The position numbers were made by a program, and so were the translations under genes. From positions 4,017,501-4,081,500 of the forward strand of contig JAPTOF010000025.1 in NCBI GenBank assembly GCA_028554755.1: a DNA stretch of 64,000 nt, in the 5' to 3' direction. This DNA comes from Cordia subcordata. Lineage: Eukaryota > Streptophyta > Magnoliopsida > Boraginales > Cordiaceae. The notes beneath the pieces are model-generated. The model worked only from the letters and a program-made list of their open reading frames with translations, ran no database searches and was not told where the DNA came from. Shown piece after piece: positions 34,787 through 46,319 of this stretch; within the stretch, counting starts at the first letter, position 1, and every line of letters starts with the position of its first letter.

Positions 34787-37700
34787 AAACAATTTTCTTT
34801 CTAACATAAAAGGAGCAAGGGAAATCAAAAGACAATGTCACTTGATGTAAATGTAACCCAAAAGTGAATTATACCAAATTGCTGAATGGGCACCCAATCA
34901 TAAGATTCACTATAGTCCACTGCAGTTCATTTAAATTATTGATTCATGTGCTGATTCATATCACCTAACTTGTAAATCGGACCAAATCATCATAAGATAC
35001 CAATGGCGAATTCGTATAATCCTAATAACTATTTTACTCATATCATGTCTCACAATTTTTCACTAATACCAAAAATGAAGAATAAAAAAAGAGTGATACT
35101 GCAAGGTTCCAGAAAAATCTCGTCCAAAGAAGCAACAATGTCTATACTTTCAGAAGTTGTATAAGTGTGGATCCAATATTTTTATTTCAGCACTTGGTGA
35201 AAAAAATATATGATTCTTAGGATTGTAAATTCAACACATTGAAAAATCACTAGGGAAAGATGAATTCAGCAAACTGAGAAAAGGCACCAATGTGAATATA
35301 TAGATAGTACACCACAAAACAAAGGATTTTACCAGATTCCACAAAGCAAAAATTTTTTGACTGTCATGAGAAACAATACATGAGGCGTTGCTCATGCTAA
35401 CCAAGAAATCTTATGCAATATGTCAATACATCAGAAGATCCACACATCTTATACAGGCTCTTCGTGCAGTCAATCTGATATGATGAGAAAGTAAAAAACA
35501 TGCAAGCTTCAAAGAATACAATGGAACTATGAAGAGGGTGTTTGGCAGTGCTTATTTGGGGTGCTTATAAGCACCTAAAATGAAAAGCTCATTTCACTAG
35601 CTTTATATTTTGGTTGCACATAAGCACTGCCAAACACCTCTACATACAGTCCTCGGATTTAAGTAGAAAAAGAGAAGAAATTTCAACTCGCAAATCACTA
35701 CCTCATTTGTATCGGAGAAGCAAATTGTTGAAGAAGAGTTCATTTCTACCAGAGGCTACTTCTGGAAGTTGGTTTTGCCGGAAAGTTGATTGGTACAAGG
35801 ATGAATCAAGGACTGAGTCCCCGTGATATATGGCTATAAAGAATTTTTCACAACTGAAGAGGCACTGTTTGGGCATTTTTCACAACTGAAGAGGCACTGT
35901 TTGGGCATTTTAGTAGCATTCGTTGCGGGATAGTAGTGTGGAGGTTACACTTGCGGAAAATTATAACCAGCATTTTCACTATGTCTATAAACAAATAAGC
36001 TCTATATTTTAAAAAAAAATACATTCTGCAATAATTCAGAACCAGTAATTGACAATAGGATGAGTTATATTCATATGTTGCAAAAGGACACAACTACATT
36101 CTGCAACATTTTCAGAACCAGTAATCCATATCACGAAAGAACTTCACCAGATTTATCCTCTTTAGATACCATCAACGAATCCCTCAAGATAGACAAATAC
36201 AAAAAGACACAGACACAGGTAACCAGGAAAACTTAATGAAAGATTTAGATAGCATACCAGGAAAAGAAGGAAATACTTGTAGTTCAATGCCCCAACACAG
36301 TTCACAACCCACACACAGTGATGGTCCATTTTTAGCACACACCTACCACCTGAAACATTTCATTAAATCCTTTTCAATTTTAACCAAGCAGATTGAAACC
36401 AATATAATTCAGAAAAGAAAATGTAGAGAGGAACTGACAAACAGAACAATGGTGGCACCGAGGTGGTTTCATCTGGTTGCATTTCCTACATAAACGAATT
36501 TTTCGGCCCTCCGCGCCAGATGGCATCGCTCCAAATTCTGAATTCGTCAGTGCATCAGTCTCACCTGTCTCTTCATCCACTATCGGCCTCCAATTGGGTG
36601 GCACACCACCGGGATCAGTAAATACAACAGAAAAGTAACTCCACAATAACATCGCCAACTGCATCACCAAACATACTGATATGTTAGCTCCATATAACAT
36701 TGTGCACTGTCAGGCCGTTTTCTCACATATAGCAGTGAAGCTCAGAATCCTAAAAATCTCTACTCTTCATCTTTCACAATCACTCTCCGAAAATGAACCA
36801 CTATACAATTTTTTTTTTTTTAAAAATGTAATTATTCTTCTAAGACTTAATCACCAAGAATCAACTTTAGCGATTTTAAGCATAATGACCAATTAATTAA
36901 ATATGACAAATAATATTGAAATAATAACTAAATCAAAATTAAAATTCTGTGTTTATGTCCATTTTCTTCAACAGATTGAGCAAAATCTTCAGCAAAAATT
37001 ACCAAATTTAATTGTTAAATATTTTGACAATTAGAACATATTTTACATATTATCTAAAATATCCCAAATAGATAAAGAAATCTCATATCAGTTTCAGCCT
37101 ACTCAAATAAACCTCTTTACATAAACCAAACTAATATTCCAAAATCCCAAAAAATAAAACTCGAAACTGGAAGAGAACACTATTTAAGCTAATAATTTTC
37201 AAGCTTCAAAACCTAAACACGCAACAAGAGCTGAATTTCAACTCAATTCTAGCTCAATTAACTAAACAAATTCTGAATTAAGCTAAAAACTTGGCATAAA
37301 GATTTCGAAACTGGAAGAGAACACTATTTAAGCTAATAATTTTCAAGCTTCAAAACCTAAACACGCAACAAGAGCTGAATTTCAACTCAATTCTAGCTCA
37401 ATTAACTAAACAAATTCTGAATTAAGCTAAAAACTTGGCATAAAGATTTTACCCGAATAATTAAGAATTACATTACCAAGCAGTGGAACAAGATCAAGAC
37501 ACCGAAGCAGATCTTAAACAAAAATTAAAAAAATTTAAACTGGCTAATAATTTTCAAACTTCGAAACTTAAAAGACTAGCTGAATTTCAACTCAATTTTA
37601 GCTCAATTAACTAACCAAATCCTCAATTAAGCTAAAAAAAATTCCATAAAAATTTTTACAAAATCCCCAAATAGTTAAGAATTCCATTACCAAGCAGTGG

Positions 37701-37900
37701 AACAAGATCAAGACGGCGAAGGAGATGAGGGAATCGAAGCCGCCGTGGGCGAGGGCGGGGCCGTAATTGTTGACGACGACGGCGTAATAAGTGAGACCCA
37801 CTACACCCATTACTAACAGGATCATGATCGACCCTAACCCTCTCAACGCCGTGCAGAACTTGAACACATTCCAAGCCATCACAACCCCAGATCTATACAT
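32716..37900 (-). CDS. PAT14-like: DHHC-type protein S-acyltransferase (palmitoyltransferase), seven exons
   Basis: Exons on the minus strand: 37900-37691, 36658-36439, 36349-36258, 34385-34262, 34172-34087, 33418-33353 and 32841-32716. All introns are GT-AG and phases agree, giving 307 residues. Start: [16 protein letters not shown], matching the N-terminus I recall for Arabidopsis PAT13/PAT14. Membrane segments are near residues 22-43, 58-83, 168-190 and 215-236. The Cys-rich domain (about 117-166) has [20 protein letters not shown], with the catalytic DHHC at 152-155; DPG is at 85-87 (after FT) and TTIE at 241-244 (the TTxE motif). These enzymes transfer palmitate to cysteines of membrane-associated proteins, usually at Golgi or other endomembranes; Arabidopsis PAT13/14 are linked to leaf senescence. 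No damage is visible. It is the only intact host gene in the window. Confidence 0.93.
34722..34789. repeat. TA/TACG/TG microsatellite in DHHC intron 3
   Basis: A run of ATATACATACG units followed by ATATATAT and (GT)n. It lies within the intron between exons 3 and 4. Confidence 0.9.
35534..35643. mobile_element. Small MITE in DHHC intron 3 (hAT-like)
   Basis: About 110 bp with terminal inverted repeats of about 20 bp: AGGGTGTTTGGCAGTGCTTA at the left and TAAGCACTGCCAAACACCTC at the right, plus an inner GTGCTTATAAGCAC palindrome. GGTGTTTGGCA ends are common in hAT-type MITEs. Target duplication was not clear. Confidence 0.65.
35849..35912. repeat. 32-bp tandem duplication in DHHC intron 3
   Basis: CACAACTGAAGAGGCACTGT is found at 35849 and again at 35881, each followed by TTGGGCATTTT. 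The copies are identical. Confidence 0.9.
37162..37720. repeat. Tandem duplication covering intron 1 start and exon 1 end
   Basis: Unit 1 (37162-37305) and the start of unit 2 (37306-37449) are near-identical, 144 bp apart. Unit 2 continues to about 37515 and includes CATTACCAAGCAGTGGAAC (37471-37489), a copy of the exon-1 3' end and its splice donor. The true site is at 37685-37703 in a third, more diverged unit (about 37537-37720). The duplication therefore carries an extra splice donor. Confidence 0.85.
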
Positions 37901-38470
37901 AATATCTTCCCAAAATTATGATTACAATTTTTCTGTATTATATTGGAAGCATTACTTTCGTTTTGTGCTGTTTTGTTTAAGGTTTATGAGTACAGAAGCC
38001 TTTGTGTGTCTGTGCGCGCGTGTGCGTGTTTGCGTGTGTTGTCTTAAGTTAACTTTGGGTGATGTTTGCTTTTGTTTTGTTTTGTTTGCCGTCCACTTTT
38101 TGGTCACGGTCGTAGTTCATGAATGAATGAAAATCTAGAAGGTCTTCCATGGAGATTCATATTTAGTTTTTGACGTAACAACACAAGGCAACAATTTTCT
38201 TTTCCCTTGTAAAACATGCATTCTCTAGTGACTTTTCTCAGTCAATAACATTGACGAAATATTGCCTCATGTTGTGTTAATTAGCTTATTCATGCCTACA
38301 ACAAACTTTTGCACTTGAAAAATTATTAGGTGTAATCAAACTTTGTCAATCTTTCAGCAATTAGATTCTATAAATTGTGTTTCTTATATCTTCAAAAGAA
38401 AAAATATTAATCAAATATTGAAGTAAATTAGTCTCTTTGTAACCCCATATGCATTGATTACAAAACCATG
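37901..38470 (-). promoter_or_regulatory. Probable 5' UTR and promoter of the DHHC gene
   Basis: This is the upstream side of the DHHC ATG. It holds a TG/CG-rich run (about 38003-38040, TGTGTGTCTGTGCGCGCGTG) and an otherwise AT-rich sequence up to the Tat LTR fragment. No clear TATA box was chosen. The start of transcription cannot be placed from sequence alone. Confidence 0.4.
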
Positions 38471-38875
38471 TTCAATGATTCTTTTATAGATTACATCTCT
38501 ATTGATTAGGGGGAAGGGCCCCGATTTCTAACCCTACCGGATCACCCCAGCATCCATGCAGGCGTGAACCCCGACAATCGATGCCCAATGTGCTCTTTCC
38601 ACGCACTTAGTACAATGGCACTATCTTAGGGATCCATGTATCTTAGGGAATGTTCTATAGACAAACAACTTACATAGAAAGTAAGGTAAGTCATATTACC
38701 CAAAAGAGAAACCTATCAACGTTAGAATATTCTCCCTCTTAAATACCTTACTGACTTAAGCATCACATAGCCATTGGCCGGCGCCACACATAGTGTCAAG
38801 CTCTTCGCATTTTGTAGGTCCACAACATTGCTGAAGAAGAAAGTCCATCACACTCTTTGGTTTTTTGTAGGATCA
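38471..38875 (+). repeat. Tat-type LTR end
   Basis: It contains CTATCTTAGGGATCC... leader sequence and ends ...TTTTGTAGGATCA at 38875, immediately before a PBS. The left limit is not defined. Confidence 0.55.
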
Positions 38876-38878
38876 TAT

Positions 38879-38896
38879 TGGCGTCGTTTGTGGGAA
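38879..38896 (+). promoter_or_regulatory. Primer-binding site of the Tat fragment
   Basis: TGGCGTCGTTTGTGGGAA (38879-38896) differs by few changes from the TGGCGCCGTCTGTGGG-type PBS of plant Tat elements. It follows the LTR end by three bases. Confidence 0.65.
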
Positions 38897-38923
38897 ACAA
38901 AAGATAAATCTCATTAGGTAACC

Positions 38924-39190
38924 ATGGCAATAACAAAGAGTCAAGTGGCTAGCGACTCAACACCGGTGGGTAATAAGGAAGACAATCGTGAAGAAGGACA
39001 CATGCAGCCAAATACACCGACAGAGTAGGGGAATGAACCACCCTTACAAAGTCAATCGCATAAGCCATTTGCATTCGCCTCTGATTCTACAAATAATCAA
39101 ATGATCTAGTGAAGACCTTTCCAACGAGCTCCTACTTGCAAAGATGGAAAAACTAGGCACCAGTATGGTACCAGCCAAAGAACCTCTGAT
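38924..39190 (+). pseudogene. Tat gag N-terminus fragment
   Basis: The ATG at 38924 opens MAITKSQVASDSTPVGNKED, Ser/Asn/Asp-rich, 28 bp after the PBS, as expected for gag. A stop (TAG) follows near 39026 and the frame is lost by about 39190. The downstream sequence belongs to a fragment of the other orientation. Confidence 0.5.
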
Positions 39191-39722
39191 GTCGAAGTCA
39201 ATATTCTTTATTTAGGAATGTCTAGGTGTATTCTTCTAAAGGGATAGTGGAATTACCTTATTTGGTTGCATGGAGGTCCCATTTATAGATTATGGCTAGG
39301 GACACATGTCCGATTTACCTGAATTGTTTGAAGATGGTCGGATTTTGTGAGGGTACCATCGGGGCCATTCATCAGGATGATCGGTTATGTCCTTCTGAGG
39401 GCCTTGTCTCCCCATATAGCTCGTAACCCATCAAAATTTCTCATCATTAGCCTTTATTTAAGGATATTCCATGTCGAATTGTCGCTAAATGCTTTCCTTA
39501 TCATCCAGTTGCTTACTTAGCCATTTTCTTTAAGCTAAGATGGTGTACACTCGAATTGCCTTATTTTCCCAGACGTGTATACAATCCACTAACCAACGCG
39601 CCTGCAGCAATAATGATTTCTTTTCTCGAAACCAGGTGATTGAAACACCATTTTAGTTGCAATGGTTCGCCTATCTTATGCATTTATCTAGGTTTTTAAA
39701 TTTAAAATATCTTGGTGAGTTG
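39191..39722. other. Unassigned sequence between two Tat fragments
   Basis: No motif was recognised. It probably contains the upstream (3' LTR side) sequence of the antisense-ORF fragment that follows. Confidence 0.35.
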
Positions 39723-40290
39723 TATAAATAGCGGCAACCTTTTTTGCTATTCTTTTCTTTTCTTACTTTTGCCTTCTCTCTGATTTCTACTTCCTTAGAT
39801 CATTTTCTATCTCTTAAAGGTTTTATACATTGTCTCCGTAATTTTTCTGGTGTCTCAATTTCACTGACACTCAAGGGTTCATCGAAGGGTCACTTCGCTT
39901 TAGTCATTTTAGTATCTGCTCTCTTTCTTTAGACACGCCTATCTCGAACTTGTTCTTCATTCCTTCATAATCTCCTCTATACAATATTGTTTCTTTACCT
40001 TCTCAGGTTTCTCCTTCATCACCTATTACCTCTCGAATTTTCATGTCTGATAGCCTAATCTCTCTTAAAATAAAGGAAAGAACTCGACATCTCCTATATC
40101 TAACCTTGAGAAACTTAGTGCTAGGGATTCTTTTGATTTCTCTGACACCTTTGATACCTTTAACCTCGAGAACCTTATACTAGATATTCCTGACTCTCTC
40201 AATGAAGCCTTTATCCTAACTTTCGGCGTAGACTTTATACTAGATCCCTCTGAGAAGAGTTCCTTAGGGCAAGTGTTGCTTTAAGTATGG
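39723..40290 (+). pseudogene. Tat antisense-ORF fragment with TATA box
   Basis: TATAAATA at 39723-39730 is followed by a pyrimidine-rich leader and an ATG at 40043 (MSDSLISL), the same start as the antisense ORF at 7030 (MSDTLNSF). After a frame change the translation gives SFDFSDTFDTFNLENLILDI and then FILTFGVDF, comparable to SLDYSNIFDNLGTFNTF and ALSFGKDFF of the other copy. It is on the plus strand, so its parent element is in minus orientation, opposite to the gag fragment at 38924. It ends where LTR family C starts (about 40290-40400). Confidence 0.55.
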
Positions 40291-40399
40291 ACACTGACCT
40301 TAATGCCACTTTCGACGACCTCAATGAAAACTTGGAAGTCACAGCCCCACAAGATTGGGCCACTAAAACAAACGAGACCATTTAGAGTAGTATCTCTGA

Positions 40400-40939
40400 A
40401 AACTTGGAATATCGAACTAGACATTTGATCATTATTTATATTTATGAGCATCTTTATATATATTATCTCTGGTGTATATATGTGATACATTGTGTAAAGG
40501 TCTAATGATGTAATCCAATAACTTGGGCGCTTAGTAAGGTTGGATATACAGTAGGTCCAAGTTTAGTTTTGGATATATTATAAAAGGTGTCCACAGTCGG
40601 ATGGTAGTGTTGGGTGCTCTGCCAAGATAAGGCTATAGTGGTGTCTCCGAGTAAGGGTGACCTACCTAGGTCATTGAAGGGTCTTTCCAGACTTTGCTTC
40701 TACTACATGTGTCACGCATTGGATAGGACCACCATAAGTATGTCTTCTGGAACTATGCCATCATATATAAAAGACAAGATACTCACAACTTTCAGTGACC
40801 AATGTTCTTAATCTTGAGTGTATATGGATGAACTAACGAAATTGGGGTACAACAATATGATGTACCATATGGAGAGGTCTTGTGTGATAAGATTGTCTGC
40901 CTCGTACGTTGGATGTTGTATGCTAATCAATTGGGACAT
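40400..40939 (+). repeat. LTR family C, copy C1, left part
   Basis: It matches, in opposite orientation, the C2 copy (43896-42034): CTCTGGTGTATATATG vs CTCTGTTATGTTT, AATAACTTGGGCGC, GATAGGACCACCATAAGTAT, AATCTTGAGTGTATATGGAT then GAACTAACGAAATTGGGG. The start is not well defined. It is interrupted at 40939 by solo LTR B and resumes at 44909. Confidence 0.7.
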
Positions 40940-43900
40940 TGATGTGTTCATTTTGTGTGTTTATATATTGCAAGTATCTACTTGTTTTGAGGTGTTTTGT
41001 GCTTCATTTGGTGTATTAACATAGCATTTAGGTCATACTTGTGCATATTAGGGTTTACATGTTCATAGTTGAAGTTAGGACTTAAATGCTACACTAAGAC
41101 ATTTATTGCTTATTTTAGGGGAGATTTTAGGAAGATAATTGAAGCTTGATTGAGGGTGCTTGGTGTATGGAACAAATCCAAGGGTGTTTTGGATATAAAG
41201 GAATGAAGAAAAGTGCATTTGGAAGTGGCTGGGTGAAGAAAGGAGCAACCGAGGCGAAACCAAGCACAATAGGGGCTAAATTCGGAGCTTGCAACCAAAA
41301 AGGGCATGGACAAATTTTGGACATGTCTTAGGGTGCAAAAGATGGCTTGGGAGATCCCCCATGGTGATAAGAAGCCATAGAAAAAATGGTGCACGAATCG
41401 GAGCCAAAACAAGTAAGATATGAACATTTTACTATCAAGATCGGTTAAGCTTCTGTTATAGCCAATCAACCGGCTAAGTCGACCGATTAGGTCGACTAGC
41501 CAGATCAGCCAGATGGCTTAGCCCCAAAGCCAATTAACTGACTGGGCCTCGGCTAGACGCATTAACAGCTCTATTTAAGCCACTTTTGAAGAAGAACACC
41601 AACCCAATAAAACACCCATTTCCCTAAAGCCAAAATCCATCAAAAATCACTTCATACACTTACTTCTAGACACATTTAACCCTTGGAATCAAGGATCCAA
41701 GAGGATCAAACACTAGGATTTAGAGCATAGCTTATGGATTGTAAAGCTTGGCTATGGGTAGAGGGGTATCTCTCTTTTATCCTAAGTCTAAATATGTATG
41801 ATTAGAGCTATGTAGGGTGATTATTCTTGTATTTATGGATTGATTACTACTTTTATTAATGGAAACTTGATGGATTTATGTATATATGCTTTATGCTTAG
41901 GGTTTCAAAGGCCATTTTACATATATGTCTATGTGTTTGTTGAAATACCTCAATGAAGTTGCTTATATAAATTAAAGTATATTGTGCTATTAACTATTCC
42001 CAAATCATTATGCTAGCATGTCTATGTGTTTGTTGTAGGATCGATATTATTAAGTGTGGGGTATCCTAGTCCATATTTTCTAAATTATAACTAAGAAAAC
42101 ATGCTAGGAAAATAAAATAACCACATTACACACACAAGAACAAGCTCAAGAACATATAGAATATAACTAATGCTTGCAAAAATATATAAAGCTAACCTCT
42201 TGAAGCGTGGGGCCTTTGATGAAGCTAAAACCGGTTACAAGCTTTGTTCCCGTTCACGAACAAGGCCACCAAAATTTGCTATAAGAGTGTCACAATAAGC
42301 AACTCCCTAGTCTTCTTCCCTATGATGAAAGAGACTTATCTTGAGAGAATTGCCTCTTGTGTGGGAAGAAGCAAAGTAATATGCTCTTGAAAAACTAGAG
42401 CAAAATTAACACAATAAGTGTGTACTATGTGTTGTAGTATTTTCTTGCCAAAAAAGAAGAAATCAACTACAAAGTGGAATGCATAAAAGGTGGAGGGTCT
42501 TGTCTATTTATAGAGAGAACCTTGGCATCTAAAGTTGCTAAACTTTCAATGTGGGAGAAAATTTCCATGTAGTATTTCCTTTTTGAAACTTGTCAATCTT
42601 GCCTTGGAAGACTTGTGCAAGTTGTCCACTTGTTTTTGTAGTATTTTGCAAGTTGTCCACTTGTCTTGGAAGACTTAGGCCAAGCCCATTATCCAAGTCC
42701 AACACATAGTCCATAATCCATGTGGAGGCCAAAGCCCAATAGGAAACCATCCTAGCCCAATTAGGTTATCTTGGACTCTAAAGAAAGCCCAAACCCAATT
42801 TCATGCTTTGGCCCAATAAGGCTACTACCACAATATGAAATTTGCTCTTTCAAGATTACTCTCTCAAAGTCATTTCAACTAGGGAAGGGACCAAGAAGAC
42901 ACTATTATCATTGGCTTCCAAAAATAATTAAAAATATCCTTGCCCGATCTAGGCGACATAATAATTATTTTTAACTTTGATCTATTCCACCATAAGATCA
43001 AAGTTGCACTCCAAGAATAATTGTCATTACCCAAAAGCTTATCACAAAAGAATGTGAACTTTGTCTTTGACCTACTAAATAACTGACCATAATGCCCCTC
43101 TATGTATACCCACAGCTAAAATCGGTCCTTTGGCCTGTGTACTATCACCTCCTTAGCTGTATCTTGGGTTTCTTGTCCTATTGCCAACCATCCTTGGTCA
43201 TGGAATCTCTTGATCTCGGGAGCGACCCTCAAGCCATATGACCGACACACCTATAAAGGTAGTATCACTAGATCTAGATTCGGATGATAAATTTGGACAA
43301 TCCCAAAGGGGGCACATAGATTCCATTTTGCATATGCATGTTCTAATTAATTAGAACTTAGCACTCAATGCACAAGGCTGTTGATCCTAATAAAATAAGA
43401 TCTCACCCTCAGTGAATCACAGTACTAAACCCTAACTTCATTAGTTCATCCACATATACTCAAGATTAAGAGCAATGATCATTTAGTAGTAGTGAGTGTC
43501 TTGTTTTCTTTCTTTGATAGTACGTCGCTAGAAAACATACTCACAATGGTCCTATCCAATACGTGACACACGTACTATTGAGACAAATCCAAAAAGTCCT
43601 CTTATGACCTAGGTAGATCACCCTCAAAGAGGAGACTTACTCAATATAACCTTATCAAAGTAGAGTCCCCAACACTACTATTTGGTTATGGATTCAATTT
43701 ATGACGTGACTAAATCTAGACCTGCGCACCCAAGTCATTAGTGCAAGTCAAAGGACCTTCATACATGCATCGATAAAACATAACAGAGATTATATGTAAG
43801 AAACGCATAATGCCATTTAACAAAAATATGATTATACATTGTTTCATATCCAAAATGTCATGTACAAGTGAGCTTTAGGGCATACTAATCCTAACATTTG

Positions 43901-44903
43901 TGTGATGATTACATGAAATGGGAATGTTTATATTCATGTCTGTGTGTGTTTGCATACTTAATAGCATGAATAGCTTCTACTGCATACATGTTGGGTACTA
44001 TTGCTTAAATTAGTGTAATTCAAGCAAGTCTATGTGTTTAGTAGTAGAATATTCCGGAGTATTCTCAAATGCCATGCCCTAGATGTGTTTGCTTTGCGCT
44101 TAAACGTTAATACCTACTATTATGATGTAATCAATGGTGTACAACTTGTAATTAGCCTAGGTCGAGTCGCCTTTGGCTTTAAATCCAGCCAATAGGAGTC
44201 TGGATAGGTTTAGTTGACCTTAGTTCACTTAGAAAGGCTAGTTAGTCCACCCTAACGGCCTAGGTTCATAAGGACCACGTCGTAGCTTTAAATGGGGCAA
44301 AACTTAGGGACATACTCACACTGAGTCCTAGGGTCAGATCGGGGAACTAATTAGAGGACTAAGTGCTAGGGTTAGAGCGATCTACACTCACCTAGAATCT
44401 TATTGGCTAGCCCTAATTTCTAAGTCATCAAGACCACGCCGTACTGCTAAGCATCGCCACCTAGGGACGAACCCATACTGAGGCTTGGGGTAACAATTAG
44501 GAGGCTAATTATAGGTCTAGATTAGAGCACTTAGTATAATCCATCAAGTAACCCTAGAAAGACGTAGTAATTACCCATAAACAAGACGTAATCACCCTAA
44601 TTCCCCATTTCTAATGTTTGCATCCCCTTAGATTACTTGATTCTCCCATCACACACACACACACACATCTTTTATTTCCTCGCCTTTAGATTAGGTTTAT
44701 CTTTTCTGAGCTCCCTTTAAACCAAAAACCCTAAAAATATCATAGTTTAGGGACCCAACATGTAGCTCTTAAAATGCACTTAGCTTAGGACACCATACAC
44801 GTTAGGCCTCCCCGTGGATTCGACCCCGCACTCACACACACTGTACTACACACGACCCATGCGCTTATGGGCTATTTAGGCTTGTGCCGCAAGATAGTGA
44901 TCA
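40940..44903 (+). repeat. Solo LTR B (Athila-type), itself interrupted by C2
   Basis: It begins TGATGTGTTCATTTTG and ends AGATAGTGATCA at 44903. It is flanked by GACAT on both sides (40935-40939 and 44904-44908), a perfect 5-bp target duplication. Without C2 and its duplicated bases it is about 2.1 kb. It contains a dyad-rich segment (41455-41530), a TATA-like TATTTAA (41572-41578), GGCTTTAAATCCAGCCAAT (44175), and ACCACG(T/C)CGTA motifs (44275, 44449). There is no internal region between two LTRs, so recombination left one LTR. Confidence 0.88.
42034..43896 (-). repeat. Solo LTR C2 (family C) inserted in solo LTR B
   Basis: On the minus strand it starts TGTTAGGATTAGTATGCCC (43896) and ends TCGATCCTACA (42034). 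It is flanked by TTTGT at 42029-42033 and 43897-43901, an exact duplication. Length 1863 bp; no internal gene. The superfamily is not clear from the LTR alone. Confidence 0.88.
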
Positions 44904-44908
44904 GACAT

Positions 44909-46000
44909 GTATATGCAATAGTAGAGTCTATATGCCCCCTTGGATTTCTCCTATTGGTCATTATAAATCTAGATTTAGTGATATTACCCTTTAAGGATAT
45001 ATCGATCGTTTGGCTTGTGGGCGCTCCCTAAATCAAGAGATCTATGACCAGTTGGTGATCACTTCTTAGACTAGAGATTCCAAGATTCCTGATTTAGTCT
45101 TGGAGGTAATGGTACCTTTTAGATCGACCTTGACTACGGGTATACGTAGAGAGATATTTTGGTCATTTCACTTAGTTGGTCAAAGATAGTGGTTACTTGA
45201 TGTAACCTGTTCTTACATAGCCAGTAATTATCCTTGAAGTGTAGCTTTGGTTTTTTGGTGGAAATAGACCGAGGTCAAAATGGCTTTGATATCGCCAAAG
45301 TAGTGGCGAGGGTATTTTGGTCATTCTAGGAGCCAAGGGTAATTATGTCTTTTGGTCCCTTCACTAATCATGTTTCCAATTGAAGGCAATTAATTGAGAT
45401 CATCTAATTATGTGCATGCTTTATTGAGTTATAAGTTTAATATAAAGCGAAAAGGATTTTATCGAAGTTTTTCCTTATTAAATTTATAGGTATCTCAATA
45501 AGACAAGTGGGTCCCATATGGAATTAAATATTAGTGGTGGATTCTACTAATTATTGGATTTTAAATTTAGCAACCATTAATGATATTTGCAATTGTTTGC
45601 ATGGGTTTCAGTTCAAGTAGGAGCGGAGTAGAGAGGAGTTCGCTCTTCAAGTCGGCATAGAAGCGAGAGTTTGGGCTATTGGCGCTCAAATGGCCATGCC
45701 ATTCACCCGCATATGCTAGGCAATAATTCCCCCACAAGGTGCCCAACGTGCACCAGCCTTGGCCTCAGCCAAGCTACTAGACACTACCCCCCATAATACA
45801 CCTAAGAGCAAAAAACCAAGTGCTAGTAGTTGACATCATTTTGCTAGAGATTCATAATAGGGTTTTTCACTATAAACACCTCAAACCTCATGATGTTTAT
45901 AACCAAATGCTCCTTATTATACAAGGATGAATTCTAGATGGTTGAAAATAATTTTTTTGAAAAAAAATATTTTTTTATTAAATAGCCAAAAAAAATGGGG
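44909..46000 (+). repeat. LTR family C, copy C1, right part
   Basis: It continues directly from 40939: GTATATGCAATAGTAGAGTC then TATATGCCCCCTTGG, CTAGATTTAGTGATA, and GGGTATACGTAGAGAGATAT, matching C2 on the other strand. Similarity fades after about 45400, and the 3' limit (about 46000) is a guess. Confidence 0.65.
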
Positions 46001-46319
46001 AAAATAACAAAAAATTCAAAAAAAGTCTAGAAAATTCATATTAGTTCACGAAAACATTCCTTGAGTTGATATTAGGCTAGGACAAAAAGGTTGGATAGCT
46101 AGGGACACATTACAATGAGAAAATGGGCATCTGAGTTGGGCGAAGGGGTTATTAGGATAGTCATGCAAGTTAAATTGACAAAGGTACTAGGAAGGATGCC
46201 AAAGCACTTGGAATGATACATTCGAGTGGGAATTGAGTAGAAAAAGGGAAAGCCGTGGTACAACATGCCCAAACCCCAATGTTGACCGAACTTGGCACAG
46301 GGGATTAGTGGCACAGGCA

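Noticed and set aside
40818..41024. Short ORF (MDELTKLGYNNMMYHMER...) resembling a MULE N-terminus
   Set aside because: The same DNA occurs in reverse in solo LTR C2, so it belongs to LTR family C, and the ORF runs across the join into solo LTR B.
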